Below, in pieces: positions 11,954 to 23,643 of a DNA stretch of 64,000 nt; the stretch's first letter is position 1; each line of letters begins with the position of its first letter. Under the pieces are notes generated by a model that was not told where the DNA came from, searched no databases, and saw nothing but the letters and a program-made list of their open reading frames with translations. The translations under genes and the position numbers were made by a program. The DNA lies in the NCBI RefSeq assembly GCF_000003815.2, contig NC_049996.1, positions 15,698,427-15,762,426 of the forward strand, in the 5' to 3' direction. Source of the DNA: Branchiostoma floridae. Lineage: Eukaryota > Chordata > Leptocardii > Amphioxiformes > Branchiostomatidae.

Positions 11954-12932
11954 TAGTGTGTTACCTTGGCTCCGCTAGCCGCTAGCCATTTGGAGGCTGG
12001 AACCTTCAACAATGTTGACTGTAAATATCACTTTTTCAAATACTCAGTCATCTTTAAACTAGAAATACGAACAGCTACTTTGTTGGTCTTGCTTCGGGCA
12101 TTCTTTTCATGGTCACATTTCATCCAATCAGGAGTGGTGAGACATTAAGACTCGAAGATTTTGCAAGAAGTATTGCAATTGGTCCATTCTGGTTTGTTGG
12201 TTTCAAACCATTAAGATTACCCAGGGTTCAGTAAGTAGTGTTTGGTTTTTATTTAGTGATGAGAATTTTCAGTTAAAAAGGTTCGTTTTGAATGATTTTC
12301 ATTGGTTGCGATGTTTTTCTGTGTTAACTTGTCATAGGATAAGGATGATTGATAAACATGAACAGTTAAATACAGAAAATGCTGATGGGTTACTAAAAAC
12401 TAATCAGTAAAAACAAGAAGGTTATCTGTATATCCTCATTGATTTAAGAATTGAATACAAATTGAAAATCAAAGTTGCCATTTTAGTAACATCAGCAACA
12501 GAATGCCAAGCGAACATTGTTGATGGTGAACAGTGTGAATGCACTGTTTTTTTAATAACAGGATGCTAGAAGATCAAGAACTTCACAGAAAGTTCATCTG
12601 TGTTGGAAAAATATTTTTGGTTGGTAAACTTGTCAAAACCAACACTGAAATAGTTGGCACTTGCCCAGATTCTCCGTTCACAGAATGAATCAATAAATGA
12701 CTTGATTGCTCAACAATCGCTCAAGGTACAATGTGTGGCAACCAATAAAACTACTAGCTATATAGACAATGGTACTACAAAGCTACCTACAGAACAACAA
12801 AATATTTTGGACCTATCTACTGAAGCTTCCAGCACAGGATGTTGAAGACACCTACCTTCAGCAATGGTCCAGGAAGCTTTGGTATCCATTCAGTGATCCT
12901 TCATCCAAAAATTTGGTGTCACTCAGGCCAAA

Positions 12933-13241
12933 TCTAGAAACAGTTTTTACCGATATCTGTGGAGATGTCGGGAGGGATCTGGAACGTTGGCTGTGGGACA
13001 CCTGTGGTGCTTGCAGTCATAAACAGATATATAGCCTAATGAGCCCGTGTTCGGGACGCATCTACACGCGCGCGGAAGTTGTCGGGGACCCCTGCTAAGC
13101 TATCGGGCGAATGCTCCTGACCTTTCGGGAGAAATTTTGCCGATATCTTAATGGCGATATTGCAGTTCCATCTAGACGCTGTAAAAAAGCTGTCGGCGAG
13201 AGGTTGTCGGCTCACAGATATCGGGAAAAACTGTGTCTAGA
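12933..13241. mobile_element. MITE with TCTAGA...CGATATCTGTG ends
   Basis: TCTAGAAACAGTTTTTACCG at the left and CGGGAAAAACTGTGTCTAGA at the right are imperfect inverted repeats continuing into GATATCTGTG/CACAGATATC. About 309 bp, non-coding. Confidence 0.75.
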
Positions 13242-15274
13242 TCGTGCCTCACTCACTATCCAGTATTTGATTATACTGCTGCTGGGATCAGGGGTAGGCA
13301 GCAGGGGTAGGCAGCAGTCGGCTAGTCTTCACACCGCACTTCCATGCGGCTCTGTCCAGTGGGTCGACCCGTTAGACCGCACACCTTGTACAACTGTGCT
13401 CCAACTATTTCTGTGTTGGTTATATAAGGTTTAGTTTTTAAGGGTTTAGGTGTTGTACACAATACTGTCACACCGAACTGTTAGCAAGCGTGTGTGAAGT
13501 ATCTTCATATGACACCAGGCAGACAAAAGCTGTCTTAAAAGAAAAAGCAATAAGAGACATCTTCAAGTGGTTTCTGTAATTTATTCTTGTTGGCAATCAC
13601 CGATTCCAGCCAAGTTGTGCGAGCTGCTACTGTATAAAATCCTTTATTACTACTATTATTTCCAAACTAACTCTTACATTTATTAGTAAAATAATGCTAT
13701 ATATATATCGTTCTTCACTGTGAAGCAAAAACATTCCAATGCCAGATTGTAAGGTCTTAAAATAGAACTTAAACTCAATAATAGGTTTATTCTACTAGTA
13801 TACTCTTTCTATATTGGCTTTGCAATTTTTCCATTTGTTTCTGGCTGTTGGTAGCAAAGTAGTAAACTAAATCTAGTATTCTTTTGACCACATCAAACAC
13901 ATAGACTTTGTACATTTAAATGGTTGGCAAATGTAAATGAGACTTTTCTAAAACAATAAACAATAGATGTAAGTGCCATAGTGATGTACATTTACACCGA
14001 TGTAAGTGTCAGTAAAAATGATAGTGGCCATTGTCCATGTTAGTACTTCAAGTAGGGTGCAGGTATGGGTATTACTTAAAGTGACATGTCATATGCAATG
14101 GCTTCTATGATTTAATGCCATGTTTTGTCAATTTAAAAGTCTGCGCTGAAGTGAATGTCATTGAGCTTGTGGAAGTTTTTTTAAAGGCTCTGTCCTAAGG
14201 CATTGCCAGAAATATAGTGAAGTCTATGCACTGAATTTACACCTGTTCTGGCTATGTACGTGGACTTTGCTTTTTTTTTTTATTATGATATACCATTTGC
14301 ATGTTTTGTGAGCTGTCATTGGCTTGCTGTTGATACCTGATTTTCTCACAGCCAATCAGCTGTCAAGACACATTTTTTTCATATGCTCCAATGGAAGGCT
14401 GTGATTGGTCAAAGTCCATACCATATTAGGACATTTGTCCAGATTTGATCTATGTATATCTTGCATTTGAAACATTTCTCAGATATGAATATTTACAGAT
14501 ATCCACAGCATGATGTTCAAATTAACATTACGCATCTGATTCAACAGTTGTCATTTCAAGAGGTAATTTTCTAGAAATCTATGCAAATTTGGAAAATGTC
14601 ATAAAATAACTAACGTTAATTGTTCTTACATTACACGTTTGTATGTACAATCATAATGGCCATGCATGGTAGCAATAAATGTTTGGTGTGTACATTGAAT
14701 TCTGGTTCGTGTTTTTGTGAAATTTGCCCTGAAGTTTGCAGCAATGTTGCAATTTAAAAAATGTATGATTTTGTTTTTTAAGCCACTTTCATAGAAGGCG
14801 GGTGTAAACCTTTTCGCAGGTTCCATTGCATGCTGGGAGATGTGGGGCACTATGGGTACTGCGTTAAGCACAGAAAACCGTCACCATGACAACAAAGACA
14901 GGACCAGACACACAGTACACATTGCATACATGTATGCCTTGTTGTTTGTGCCTCAAGCTACCCATATACATGTACAATGTACTGTACCTTCTATCCCGCC
15001 CGCAACATGCTATGAGATCTGCATAAAGGTCTATACAGGCTTTTCGTTGACGTCATAATGATTATAATTTGAATCCCACAGCGACCATGTTGGTGGGTAA
15101 TTGAATTAAGCAGTTACTATAGCATCTTCGTGTATCTAACATTATGCATGCTGTAAGCCAACATGGCGCAGATTACGTCAAATTAAAAGCCTGTACAGGG
15201 AACATGCTGTAGTCTTCACTCATACAGCAGTATTTACTGTTCTGACACCAGGAATGACCTGCGGTTTTCTCGCC

Positions 15275-18200
15275 TCAACGGAGGAAAGAGAAGAAGATCT
15301 TCTTCCTCAGAGTAGCTACGGGTGCCGGGCTCTGTTTAAACTGCCCTCCCCCCTTCTTTGCAATGGCCTTGCCCACCTCTTCATTGACCTTGATGAGAAT
15401 GCTCAGAAGGTCATATCGGTCCCCCATGTTGTCTAAGATTTCTACGAGTTTGGTGACAAACCAAGAGCCATACGTCTTACTGCGATACGAAACATAACCA
15501 GGGATTGTGGAATAGCTTAGAAGGAAGTCAGCCTCGTTGGGGATGGTCTCCTGGAATGCCGCCAGACCATCAGACCCGTAGCCAGCATCGACACTGACGT
15601 CGCTAACGCCCCTCTGCTCGCTCCGCCCCTGACAGGCCTGGATAAAGAACAGCTTGGGTTTCCCACCAAGAGAGGGACACTTTGTAGACTTAACCTCTTC
15701 TGCCAGGTCCCGGATGCTGACGGGAACACTGTCGGCCCCATACACCTGCCCCTGACTGCCATGGGACAGGATACATGCAGCGAAGCAGTCGTGGTTTTGG
15801 TGGTCTGCATAACGGACTTGGGTGAAGATGTTGATGAGCTGATCATGTGTGAGATTTTCATAGGTTTGGACCTCGAACCCAAGCTTGGTGAAGATGTAGA
15901 TTAAGTTATCTGGAAAAGAACATAACATACAGCACATTCAACAGTGCAGGGATAAACAAGTCCACTAGCCCTATTGTCCAGGGCAAGTGAAAGTGCTGTT
16001 CGGGCAAGTGCATGTCCATCCCACTTGTCCGATGTTATGTCTTTGATATACTTGTTACTTTTTACAGTCATGACATCAAGAAATTGTCTACAGAGAATTC
16101 CATTGCTGGAAGTGAAAATGCATATACTAGTAACAGTGACATTTGAATTTTGGGCAAGTGAAAAATTGGTTCGGGCAAGTATATTTTTTATGTGCTTGCC
16201 CGATAGGACAAGTGAATTTTAGAAAACTTGTTCAACCCTGCAGTGTACAAACTCTGGTGGTTCCTAAGATAATTTTTTCCATTTACACAATCATTAAACT
16301 ATCTCAGTCCCTTTAGAGGTCTCCTTCCAACTGGGCAGTTTTTAGTGTACATGTATCATGATCAAGAAGAGAGCCGAGTTAAGATCTCATTTGACTTCAA
16401 TTTTTTACTATCTATAGTCACAGATCTATCAACTTAATTGGATATCATGCAGAAAAAAATATAAATGGTTCTCAAAGCATCATTAGACATAATGAATTGT
16501 TGCTCCAAGGTTCTGAAGTATCGGTAGCATTTTGTACCTCTGTCCACATTTGTTCCCTCCCGATTTTCAAGCCCTCGTCGACTGTCTGCCCGTCTGGGAT
16601 CTTGGAAGAATTGTTTATTGTTGATGATAACAGCCAGGCCGCGAGGATCGCGGTCCATCCTGTAGCAGGGCATGTCCTCCCGCTGCCGAGCCCTCTCCTG
16701 CGCCAGTAACACTTCCAGCTCCCGCTGGATGGTAGCCTGGAGATCAGCCGGCGCGGGGCCCAGGCCTGCAGGTACTTCCTGTGGTGGTTATATGGTTTTT
16801 TTGACATGTAAATGAGGGGTGGCAAACTAAACCCTACCTTGTTGTGCTGGCCCCATCATATTCTGGGCATGGTTGTGGTTAGGGGTGGATTACTGATATG
16901 GTGTTATTGGACCGGTCCAGAAAAACCAGACCTGAAAAAATTTGGTGGACCAAATGTTGGACCTATTGGAAAATGAACAGCTTATATTCACACGTTTTGG
17001 GGCTGACCAATCGAGGAAAATTATAAGAGTGAGGTAGAGATTTCAGCCTATAGTCATTTATACCAGGTTTTACAGTCAATAGTAGTTAGCCTTGTAGGAT
17101 TTTAAAATGCCAGTGGGAGTCGAATACTCCACAAAACAGATTTCATTGTAGTGAAATGGACCATTGTTTTGATTTATAAGTTCTCACATACTGGTTCGGA
17201 CCTGGACCTGATCCTCTGGACCTGAACCAGACCTGGACCTGAATTTTCTGTACCAGTACCCACCCCAAGTTGCGGTTGTTGCTGTGGGGCGTACGGTTGT
17301 TGTTGTTGCTCTGCTACTCTGGCTGTCTGCCTGGCTTGGGTGTCAGGTGCTCTGCCAGCCTGCTGCATCAGCTCTGTCTGCAGCATCTGTTGGTAACCTG
17401 CGGATAAATCAAAACTTATTTATTTTTACCTTCACAAAGGAGACATACTGTTTTTGCTCCATTTCTTTTTCCTCCTCTTCTCCAAACATTACCTCCACAA
17501 CTAGAGCTTGGAATAAATCCAAGCAAACATCCAGTGATCATTTTGTCAAATAGAGGATACTAAAAAGATAATTCATGGGACAAATATGGGTGGAAACATG
17601 ACATCTGAAGCACAAAATTGAACCTAAGAACCCCTTTGAAGTTAGAACCATGTTCAATAATCGTGCTGTCGAAGGTCAATAACCATAGCTTTGAAATGCA
17701 TTTATGTGTTAACCTGCAGACAAGCAAATCAAAACTTCTACAGATATTCTTAGAAATTCAATACAGAGGTTACCAATGTCTTACAGTTACACAATCATGT
17801 ACATACCAGTAGCTTCAACTATGTTCTTTGAGGCAAATTGATACACAGAATATTTCTTGGTTTATCCAAGCTTTTGACACAGTAGACCACAACACACAAC
17901 AAAGTTACAGAAAACAATCATCTCTAATGAGTCATTCTGCCCCAAAGGTCATAATGAGGTGTACAACAAGGATCTATTCTTGGTCCCCCCCTGTTTTTGC
18001 TATGTTAATGAGGGGTGGCAAACTAAACCCTACCCTGTTGTGCTGGCCCCATCATATTCTGGGTCATGGCCACCAGGTTAGCTTCCTGGTTGGCTGGATT
18101 CTGCCGTTGCTGCTGAAATGGCTCTGGTTGTCTGTGTTGTGGATTTGGGTCGCCCTTCATTGGTGATGGAGAAAAACCGTCGTCAGGGGAGCCCTTCCCT

Positions 18201-20367
18201 TTGAAACTCCCTGATGACATGCTGGCTGTTGTAGGTATAGATATCAAAATGTTAGGCAAGAAAATGTCAAGAAATACACTTACAATTACAGCAATCATTA
18301 CTGAGCATTAGAATGTAAGGGCTATTTGTGAGACTGCAGTGCGGCCTCGTGTTTTCAACCAAGCATATTTGGATATTACACCCTTTTGTTATTGTTCGTA
18401 CAGAGATTTGACACGTGAGGCTCACGCCAAACACGGGAGAATAACAAATAAAGATTAAATTGAAACAAAGGTCATTTATAAAGCAAAGACTATAATGCTT
18501 ACCCTCATAGTTCTGTATGATGTTTTTGAGGTCAGGTCGCTCTTGTGTCTGCAGTAGCTCATGCAGTACCTGCACATTGTCAGTGGTCAGGTGCATCCCC
18601 TGTTCCAGGGCAATGGCCAAGGAGAGGAAATTGTCCACCTGAAGCAAAAATAAAGTAGTTTGTAAGATTCAAGAGACACAAAGCTCTCATCATGTACATG
18701 TAACTTTAAAAGGTGGACTACACACTTTTTTTGTTAAGTTGTGAAAACTACAGTATGATATTTGCATAACACAATCAACAATCACAGAAGCAAGGGTGTG
18801 CTTAGTATGATGTCCTTTGTTACTGGCCCTGTATGTACTACTTCTGTTATTGGAGTGGAAAAGCCCCTTTTGAAGTGAATCATGAAGATTTTCCATTTGG
18901 CTCAAATTGCAATGTGCTAACATAAATATATGTAAAAAAAATAAATATACAGAGATGGCTTTTCTTCAAGCACACTGTTCCTTATCTGCGTATATACTCT
19001 TATCAATTTATGTTGACTTTTTTTTACATTTAGATACCCCCGGTAGTTAAATGCCTGAAGGCTAAAGCTATCCATACATGTACATGGGGGACAATGGCTT
19101 AATGTTTAACCTGTGTTTACACAATCTCTTGCTGGGTTAATGTACTCTCCAAACAGAGGTTAGCCTCCAGCTGTTTTTCAAACTTTTTTCTTAGTCGTTT
19201 TTATCAGGCTTTCTATTTTGTATTGTATCTTGCTGTGTCAAAAACTAGCACAGCAAGGTACTCAATACAAAATAGAAAGCCCGATAAAAACGACTAAAAA
19301 AACAGAGAGTAGGGTTAATGATACTAGGTTAATGACCCCCTCCTAGGTGGTGGCAAGTGTAAGGCTGGCCGCTAGGAGCGCAATTTTAGTCAGGCTAGCT
19401 TAATGTCATCTCCAAAGGACCACCAGTATCATTTATCATAAAAATGAAATCTTTACCGTTTCCAGCTTGTTTCGTGAGATATAGGCTGCAGCCATGAATT
19501 TCATGTCGTCAAAGTCCCGACTGGTCAGCTCTTCAGACACTTGTAACAGCATCACTCTGTAACCAGATTATAAACATGTTGTGAGCTATACTTCTTATTG
19601 TACATTGTATGATGTATGTCAAAAGAATACTGGCTTCTTATAGCCTGTGTCATTCATGTTGGAGCTTGTTTGAAAGAATATGATTCTTCTTTTTGATGGA
19701 AAGATTACAACAGTAACGTTACCTGTCTAATGCAGCTTAAAAGACACCAAACTTTACATTCAACTGTAAGATCTACATAATACAAATGTATATGGTATGC
19801 CCCCCAGTTTGGGACTGCAGGGGTGTGTGTGTTGGAAACTTAGAGATGATAATTCAGGAAAGAGCCAATAGGTTTTTTTCTTCTCCAGCTTTCTTTTCTC
19901 ATATCTCCTAGAAGCTTGTTTTTGGTGCAAAGGTGTGCTTGCGCTGGTTGGACACATAAAGAGGAATGCGACTAATATTAATAGTTCTTCGTGATTTTTT
20001 TCTGCTGCCATACTTACCTGAAAGGATTCAGCAGTGCCCTGCCGCGGCCTATCTCTCCTGATACCTGTTCCTGGCGCCAGGCTAGTTTCCTCAGCAGGTC
20101 AGCCCTCTGGATCCTGTACAGCAGCTCCGTCAGGAACATCAGGTTGTTCTGACCCAGCAGCCCCTTGTTCTCCAGCTGTCTGAACACATCCAGCGAGCCT
20201 TTGGTATTTTCCAGCTTAGCGGCTGGAATTAAGTCTCTGCACAGGAACTTTAGGGCGGCAATGTCGCCCGACGTAAGATCATCATCAATGTCTTTCAGAG
20301 CCTTCCTGAAGTTGAAGTTAGTGTCCACAGCGTCGGTTGCCAAGCCGGTGCTTGGTAGTCCGGCCAT
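15275..20367 (-). CDS. CASP8: Initiator caspase with tandem death-effector domains (caspase-8/10-like)
   Basis: Coding exons in transcript order: 20367-20018, 19556-19457, 18638-18503, 18225-18034, 17397-17264, 16778-16538, 15909-15275. All are GT-AG with matching phases; the sum is 1788 nt, 595 aa plus stop. Residues ~1-95 form DED1 (ends with the RxDLL motif in RIQRADLLRKL). DED2 is residues ~117-195 (RVMLLQVSEELTSRDF, FMAAAYISRNKL). A Q/P-rich linker (~200-350) is followed by the caspase fold: LAVIINNKQF (~352), SHG with catalytic His (~434) and QACQGR with catalytic Cys (~477). VSVDAG is a likely inter-subunit cleavage site, and YVSYRSKTYGSWF builds the substrate pocket. The family acts in death-receptor apoptosis as a dimerising protease. 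At least one 5' noncoding exon is likely (acceptor near 20403; donor-like sites near 20867 and 21032). The symbol denotes the family; caspase-10 is equally close by eye. Confidence 0.93.
15947..16240. mobile_element. CAGGG-ended MITE, family B (copy 1)
   Basis: Ends CAGGGATAAACAAGTCCAC and ACTTGTTCAACCCTG; CAGTG flanks both sides (15942-15946, 16241-16245). The interior repeats GGGCAAGTG motifs and matches the element at 42740-43057. It occupies most of the last caspase intron. Confidence 0.82.
16807..16866 (-). repeat. Displaced copy of the 3' edge of caspase exon 4 plus donor
   Basis: About 58 bp nearly identical to 18003-18063. It contains the codons for QNMMGPAQQ, the donor and the start of the intron. 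It lies just upstream of caspase exon 6 and is not part of the frame used. Confidence 0.85.
17858..18005 (+). pseudogene. Fragment of a LINE reverse transcriptase
   Basis: Plus-strand translation shows QAFDTVDHN and, after a frame change, GxQQGSILGPPLFLLC. These are two conserved RT blocks (KAFDTVDHN and VPQGSILGPLLF) normally further apart, so the copy is internally deleted and ends in stops. It lies in a caspase intron and abuts the duplicated segment at 18003. Confidence 0.75.
19144..19311. mobile_element. MITE with TACTCTCCAAxCAGAGGTTA ends, copy 1
   Basis: Left end ACTCTCCAAACAGAGGTTA, then TTAGTCGTTTTTATC and CTTTCTATTTTGTA; the right arm is the complement (AATAGAAAGCCCGATAAAAA), ending abruptly at AGAGAGT. 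Relatives in the window are at 25541, 26595, 32711, 33994 and 38143. Lies in the caspase intron 18639-19456. Confidence 0.85.
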
Positions 20368-21249
20368 CTTAGACTCTTTTTTGTTATTTTGGAAGATCGA
20401 GTCTGAAAATAGGAAAGAGCAGCTTGTTATCTCAAGACTGTCCAGTTAATGAATATCATATCAGTGAATGCTTTTCAAAGTACTGACTTAATTAATTTAA
20501 TTTAAAGGCAACTTTATTTTAATCTATTCTAATGATTTGCTGTAGAAGGAAACTAATTTGTTCAGTCAAGTCCTAACACGAGATTTTAAAAGTCGTGCCC
20601 AATCACTTTAAAAACTCCTGAAACGTTGGATCTTTTTTTACTCAATCATCTCTCACCTGCTCCTGAATCGTTGTGTTATACAAACATGTTATAACATGAC
20701 GACCCCATCACAAAACAAACATCAACTTATGACCATCGCATAAATCTTTCAAAATAGTTCTTCAATCAATTGAGGTAACCACCTCTTACATTTGGAAGAT
20801 TTTGCTATCTACTTTTGTTGTAAAATAGTCTAGGATAGTTGGTGGCTTATGATTTGAGATAACTTACCTTTCATGTTCCCAAGGAAATGCTCTTTGTTTC
20901 CTGACAGCAACAAACAAATCACTCGTACTCGTAGTCTCCCATAAGATGGGCTAAACTAAGGTGAGATTCATTCCTTTACCTGTCCATCCGAATGTGAAAC
21001 AAGGAACTAAATGAAGGGGAATGTACTTACCACGTCATCATTGACGTAAGTTTGTGTAGGCTCTGGAAAAGTCCCGAAATGCGCAATCCACAGCGACCGA
21101 AACCCGGGGGATTCCCCTTTCTCTGTCTGACTCACTTCCGGGTTTAGGTCATTCGGGTCGAAGGTCACAAAGCGTCCTAATTTTTTCAAACTTCTGTCCA
21201 TAAAATAAAGATTTGCAGGTTGAATATCTAAAGAAGTGTGAAGAATAAA

Positions 21250-21442
21250 CACTTGGTATGAACTTTTTATTTTTTTAACGTTTTTTTTGTGTGAAAATGG
21301 AAAATTGTGTCACCTCGTTCCCAGGTTTGGGAACGAGGTTTGCGTCAGGTTCCGCCATCTTGGTTTGGAAGGTCGTGCGAAGCACCTTGGAAGAAAAAAA
21401 CATCACATTTTCACTGTTTTAGCTTCTGCCAGACCTGCCAAC
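21250..21442. promoter_or_regulatory. Bidirectional promoter between caspase and NDUFB3
   Basis: The caspase leader on the minus strand and the NDUFB3 start on the plus strand diverge here. The interval contains an 11-bp perfect inverted repeat, ACCTCGTTCCC / GGGAACGAGGT (21312-21322 and 21329-21339), and GCCATCTTGG (21354-21363), the reverse of a YY1-type AAGATGGC element often found near start sites. Promoter activity is inferred from position. Confidence 0.5.
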
Positions 21443-22650
21443 ATGGGAGGAGACGGTCCTCCTAAGGAGCTCAAGATTCCAGACTGGCGGATCTATAAGA
21501 TCCAAGGAACGCCGCTAGAAGACGTGCAGAGAAAGTTACACGCGAAAGGACTACACGACCCTTGGCTCAGGTTTGCATGCGATTTTCGTTTGTACATGTA
21601 GTATGATTTTTCAGCTTATGTGTGTGTTGCCCTGTTTCTCTTGATTTTACGTGTAGTTTGCATCTATTCCTACCTTTTAGTGTACTCTGCAATCTGCAAC
21701 TTGCAACCACTACAAAGCTGCTAGCAGCTCAGTCTATTCTATATAGGGAACATGGAAATATTATTGAATAGCACAAAGTGTTACGTGAATTTGCATCACG
21801 TACTTTTAAATCTAGCTATTTATACTTTGAGAATTACGGATTATAATTCAATCTTCTTAAATTTAGCTTATTTTGTGTTATCAAAGTAGTTCTGAATGTT
21901 TTAATATAGGACTTATTTTTATGATAATGAATATCTAAGACTTAATAATTTTGAACTCTCATTGAGTTTCATAGTTAAACATTCTCAGACTCTAGTCAGA
22001 GCAGGCTTTTAGCTAGGCATGCGTCAACGCGTCATTTAGACGCACTGTCCTAACAAACATAAGAAATCGGACGCAATACTTAGTTTTAAGCAAGACGCAC
22101 TACGGACGCCCAAATTTTTCCTCCCAGCCTCAGTCAGGGCAAACATATTGTAACAGACACAAAAAAATCTTGGCTGAATTCTACAAAATATGCACCTCAA
22201 AATGCAGGAAATAGTATTTCAGAGGGTTATGATGTCAAAAGTTTCCGGGGGGAAACCCACGGACCCCCTACAATGCTCGCGCCGCAGATCACTCCGATTA
22301 CTTTGGACGCCCTAAATTAATTCCTAGCTAAAAGCCTGAGTCAGAGTATATAGTGTGAAAAAATTAGACTGATTTGAAGTAACTCAACAACACTAGACAA
22401 TCTGTTAATCATTTTAAATTCATAATGCTAATCATAATTTTAGATTCCAAAGACAACATACCTTGATCCAACATATAACACATTGATCATTTTTGTGTGT
22501 AGGAACGAAGCGTGGAGGTTCCAACACTTACCAAGAATCACCTTCCCCATGATGGCGTTTCGTGGCTTCAAGTACGGGTTCGCCGCATTTTTGGTGGCAC
22601 TGGCCGTGGAGAAGGCTTTCTTCAGCAGTGATGACCACGGACACCATTAA
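21443..22650 (+). CDS. NDUFB3: NADH dehydrogenase 1 beta subcomplex subunit 3 (complex I B12)
   Basis: Two coding exons, 21443-21570 and 22503-22650, join in phase 2 to give 91 aa. The N-terminal half reads [15 protein letters not shown] and [18 protein letters not shown], the conserved NDUFB3 signature. The second half ([20 protein letters not shown]) is the single transmembrane segment, and a short His-rich end (DDHGHH) precedes TAA. It is an accessory subunit of mitochondrial complex I in the inner membrane. The upstream frame from 21287 is open, but the homologous start is ATG 21443. The intron holds a hAT MITE at 22002-22338. ATTAAA at 23013-23018 is a likely poly(A) signal. Confidence 0.95.
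22002..22338. mobile_element. hAT-type MITE with CAGGCTTTTAGCTAGG ends
   Basis: 337 bp; ends CAGGCTTTTAGCTAGG and CCTAGCTAAAAGCCTG. Perfect 8-bp duplications AGTCAGAG flank it (21994-22001, 22339-22346). Partial relatives occur at 50681-50785 and about 58810-58871. Confidence 0.93.
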
Positions 22651-22901
22651 CGAACTCCATCCTACCCAGCTTCATAATCATCAACAACACCCCTGTTCTG
22701 GCCGTGGACTGGTCTGGAGTTTCCCAGATGTCGAGAAAATTAGGACTGTTCCACTCTAATCCAGGGCACCATTGACAAACTCCTTGATCCAACCCAGCAT
22801 CATATCATAATGATCAACAACACCCCTTTTCTGGCTGTGGACTGGTCTGGAGTTTCCAAGATGTCAAGAGAAAAACAGGACTGTTCCACTCCAATCCAGG
22901 G
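22642..22901 (+). repeat. Tandem duplication of the NDUFB3 stop region and 3' UTR
   Basis: Units 22642-22766 and 22767-22901 are closely similar. Each begins with CACCATT followed by a stop in the same register (TAA in unit 1, TGA in unit 2), so the copied segment starts inside the last codons. Confidence 0.85.
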
Positions 22902-23012
22902 ATGTTCTTGGACAGATTGTGCAGCTGGGAACTTGTGTCTTCGTAGTTACATCTTGTGATTTAAATCAACTGATGACAACGTTCAACTTTATTTTCTGTA
23001 TTATGATAATAC

Positions 23013-23018
23013 ATTAAA
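23013..23018 (+). terminator. Candidate NDUFB3 poly(A) signal
   Basis: ATTAAA about 365 bases after the stop codon, followed by GT-rich sequence. It is the first signal-like hexamer seen in the UTR. Confidence 0.45.
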
Positions 23019-23313
23019 AATTGGTCGGCATTCTAGTATGCTACCTATAGTAGCTGAAACATACACATTATTTTGACTTTTTGACTGAAAAAAATGTGAT
23101 ATAACCAAATGTTAGCATACATTGTATTTGTGTGGATGTTGACAAGAAATCTTGAAGTGTAAACAAGATCTGCTGCAAACTGCAGTAATTAAACTTTGCT
23201 GGAAGACCTAGTGTCATTTTGCTCATTCGTGTCATGTTTAGCTGCATTGCAAACAGACTGCTACTGCTAGTACTCGATTCTTGAAAGTGAAACGACTAAT
23301 ACTGGTATCTAAC

Positions 23314-23643
23314 CAGGGCTTTAGCCAGCTCATTTTTTTTTCCGTCAGCCAATTACAATCGTCGCGAAAACCGCGAAAATTAATTAGAACGGCTTAACCC
23401 GAGACCTTGAAAAACGGGTTTTAATGAGATTATCGTATGCGAAAGGGCACCGACACACATTGTCAACAATCATAACAATAGCAAAACAAACAGTGTGTGG
23501 CTTTTCCGACCGTGGACAGCGTCCCCAAGCCGCCTGTAGCTTCCACCAAGGATTTTCGTCCGTCAAGGTTGACGGATTGGTTTTAAAATTTTTCTGTCGG
23601 ACGCAGCAAATTGACGGAAAAACGGACGCTTGCGGGAGCCCTG
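23314..23643 (-). mobile_element. hAT-type MITE, family A, second copy (inverted)
   Basis: 330 bp; begins CAGGGCTTTAGCCAG and ends GGAGCCCTG, with perfect 8-bp duplications TATCTAAC (23306-23313, 23644-23651). The interior is the reverse of 1606-1894. It carries extra sequence near the left end, so the two copies differ by an indel. Confidence 0.93.

Larger units (their letters stand above)
10998..15274. other. Convergent intergenic interval between ANKIB1 and the caspase gene
   Basis: It holds the 3' untranslated ends of both genes (boundaries not determinable), a nested pair of MITEs (11470-11953), a MITE at 12933-13241, a dispersed repeat near 12728-12820, and AT-rich sequence. I see no credible coding exon between 13250 and 15240. 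Confidence 0.6.
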
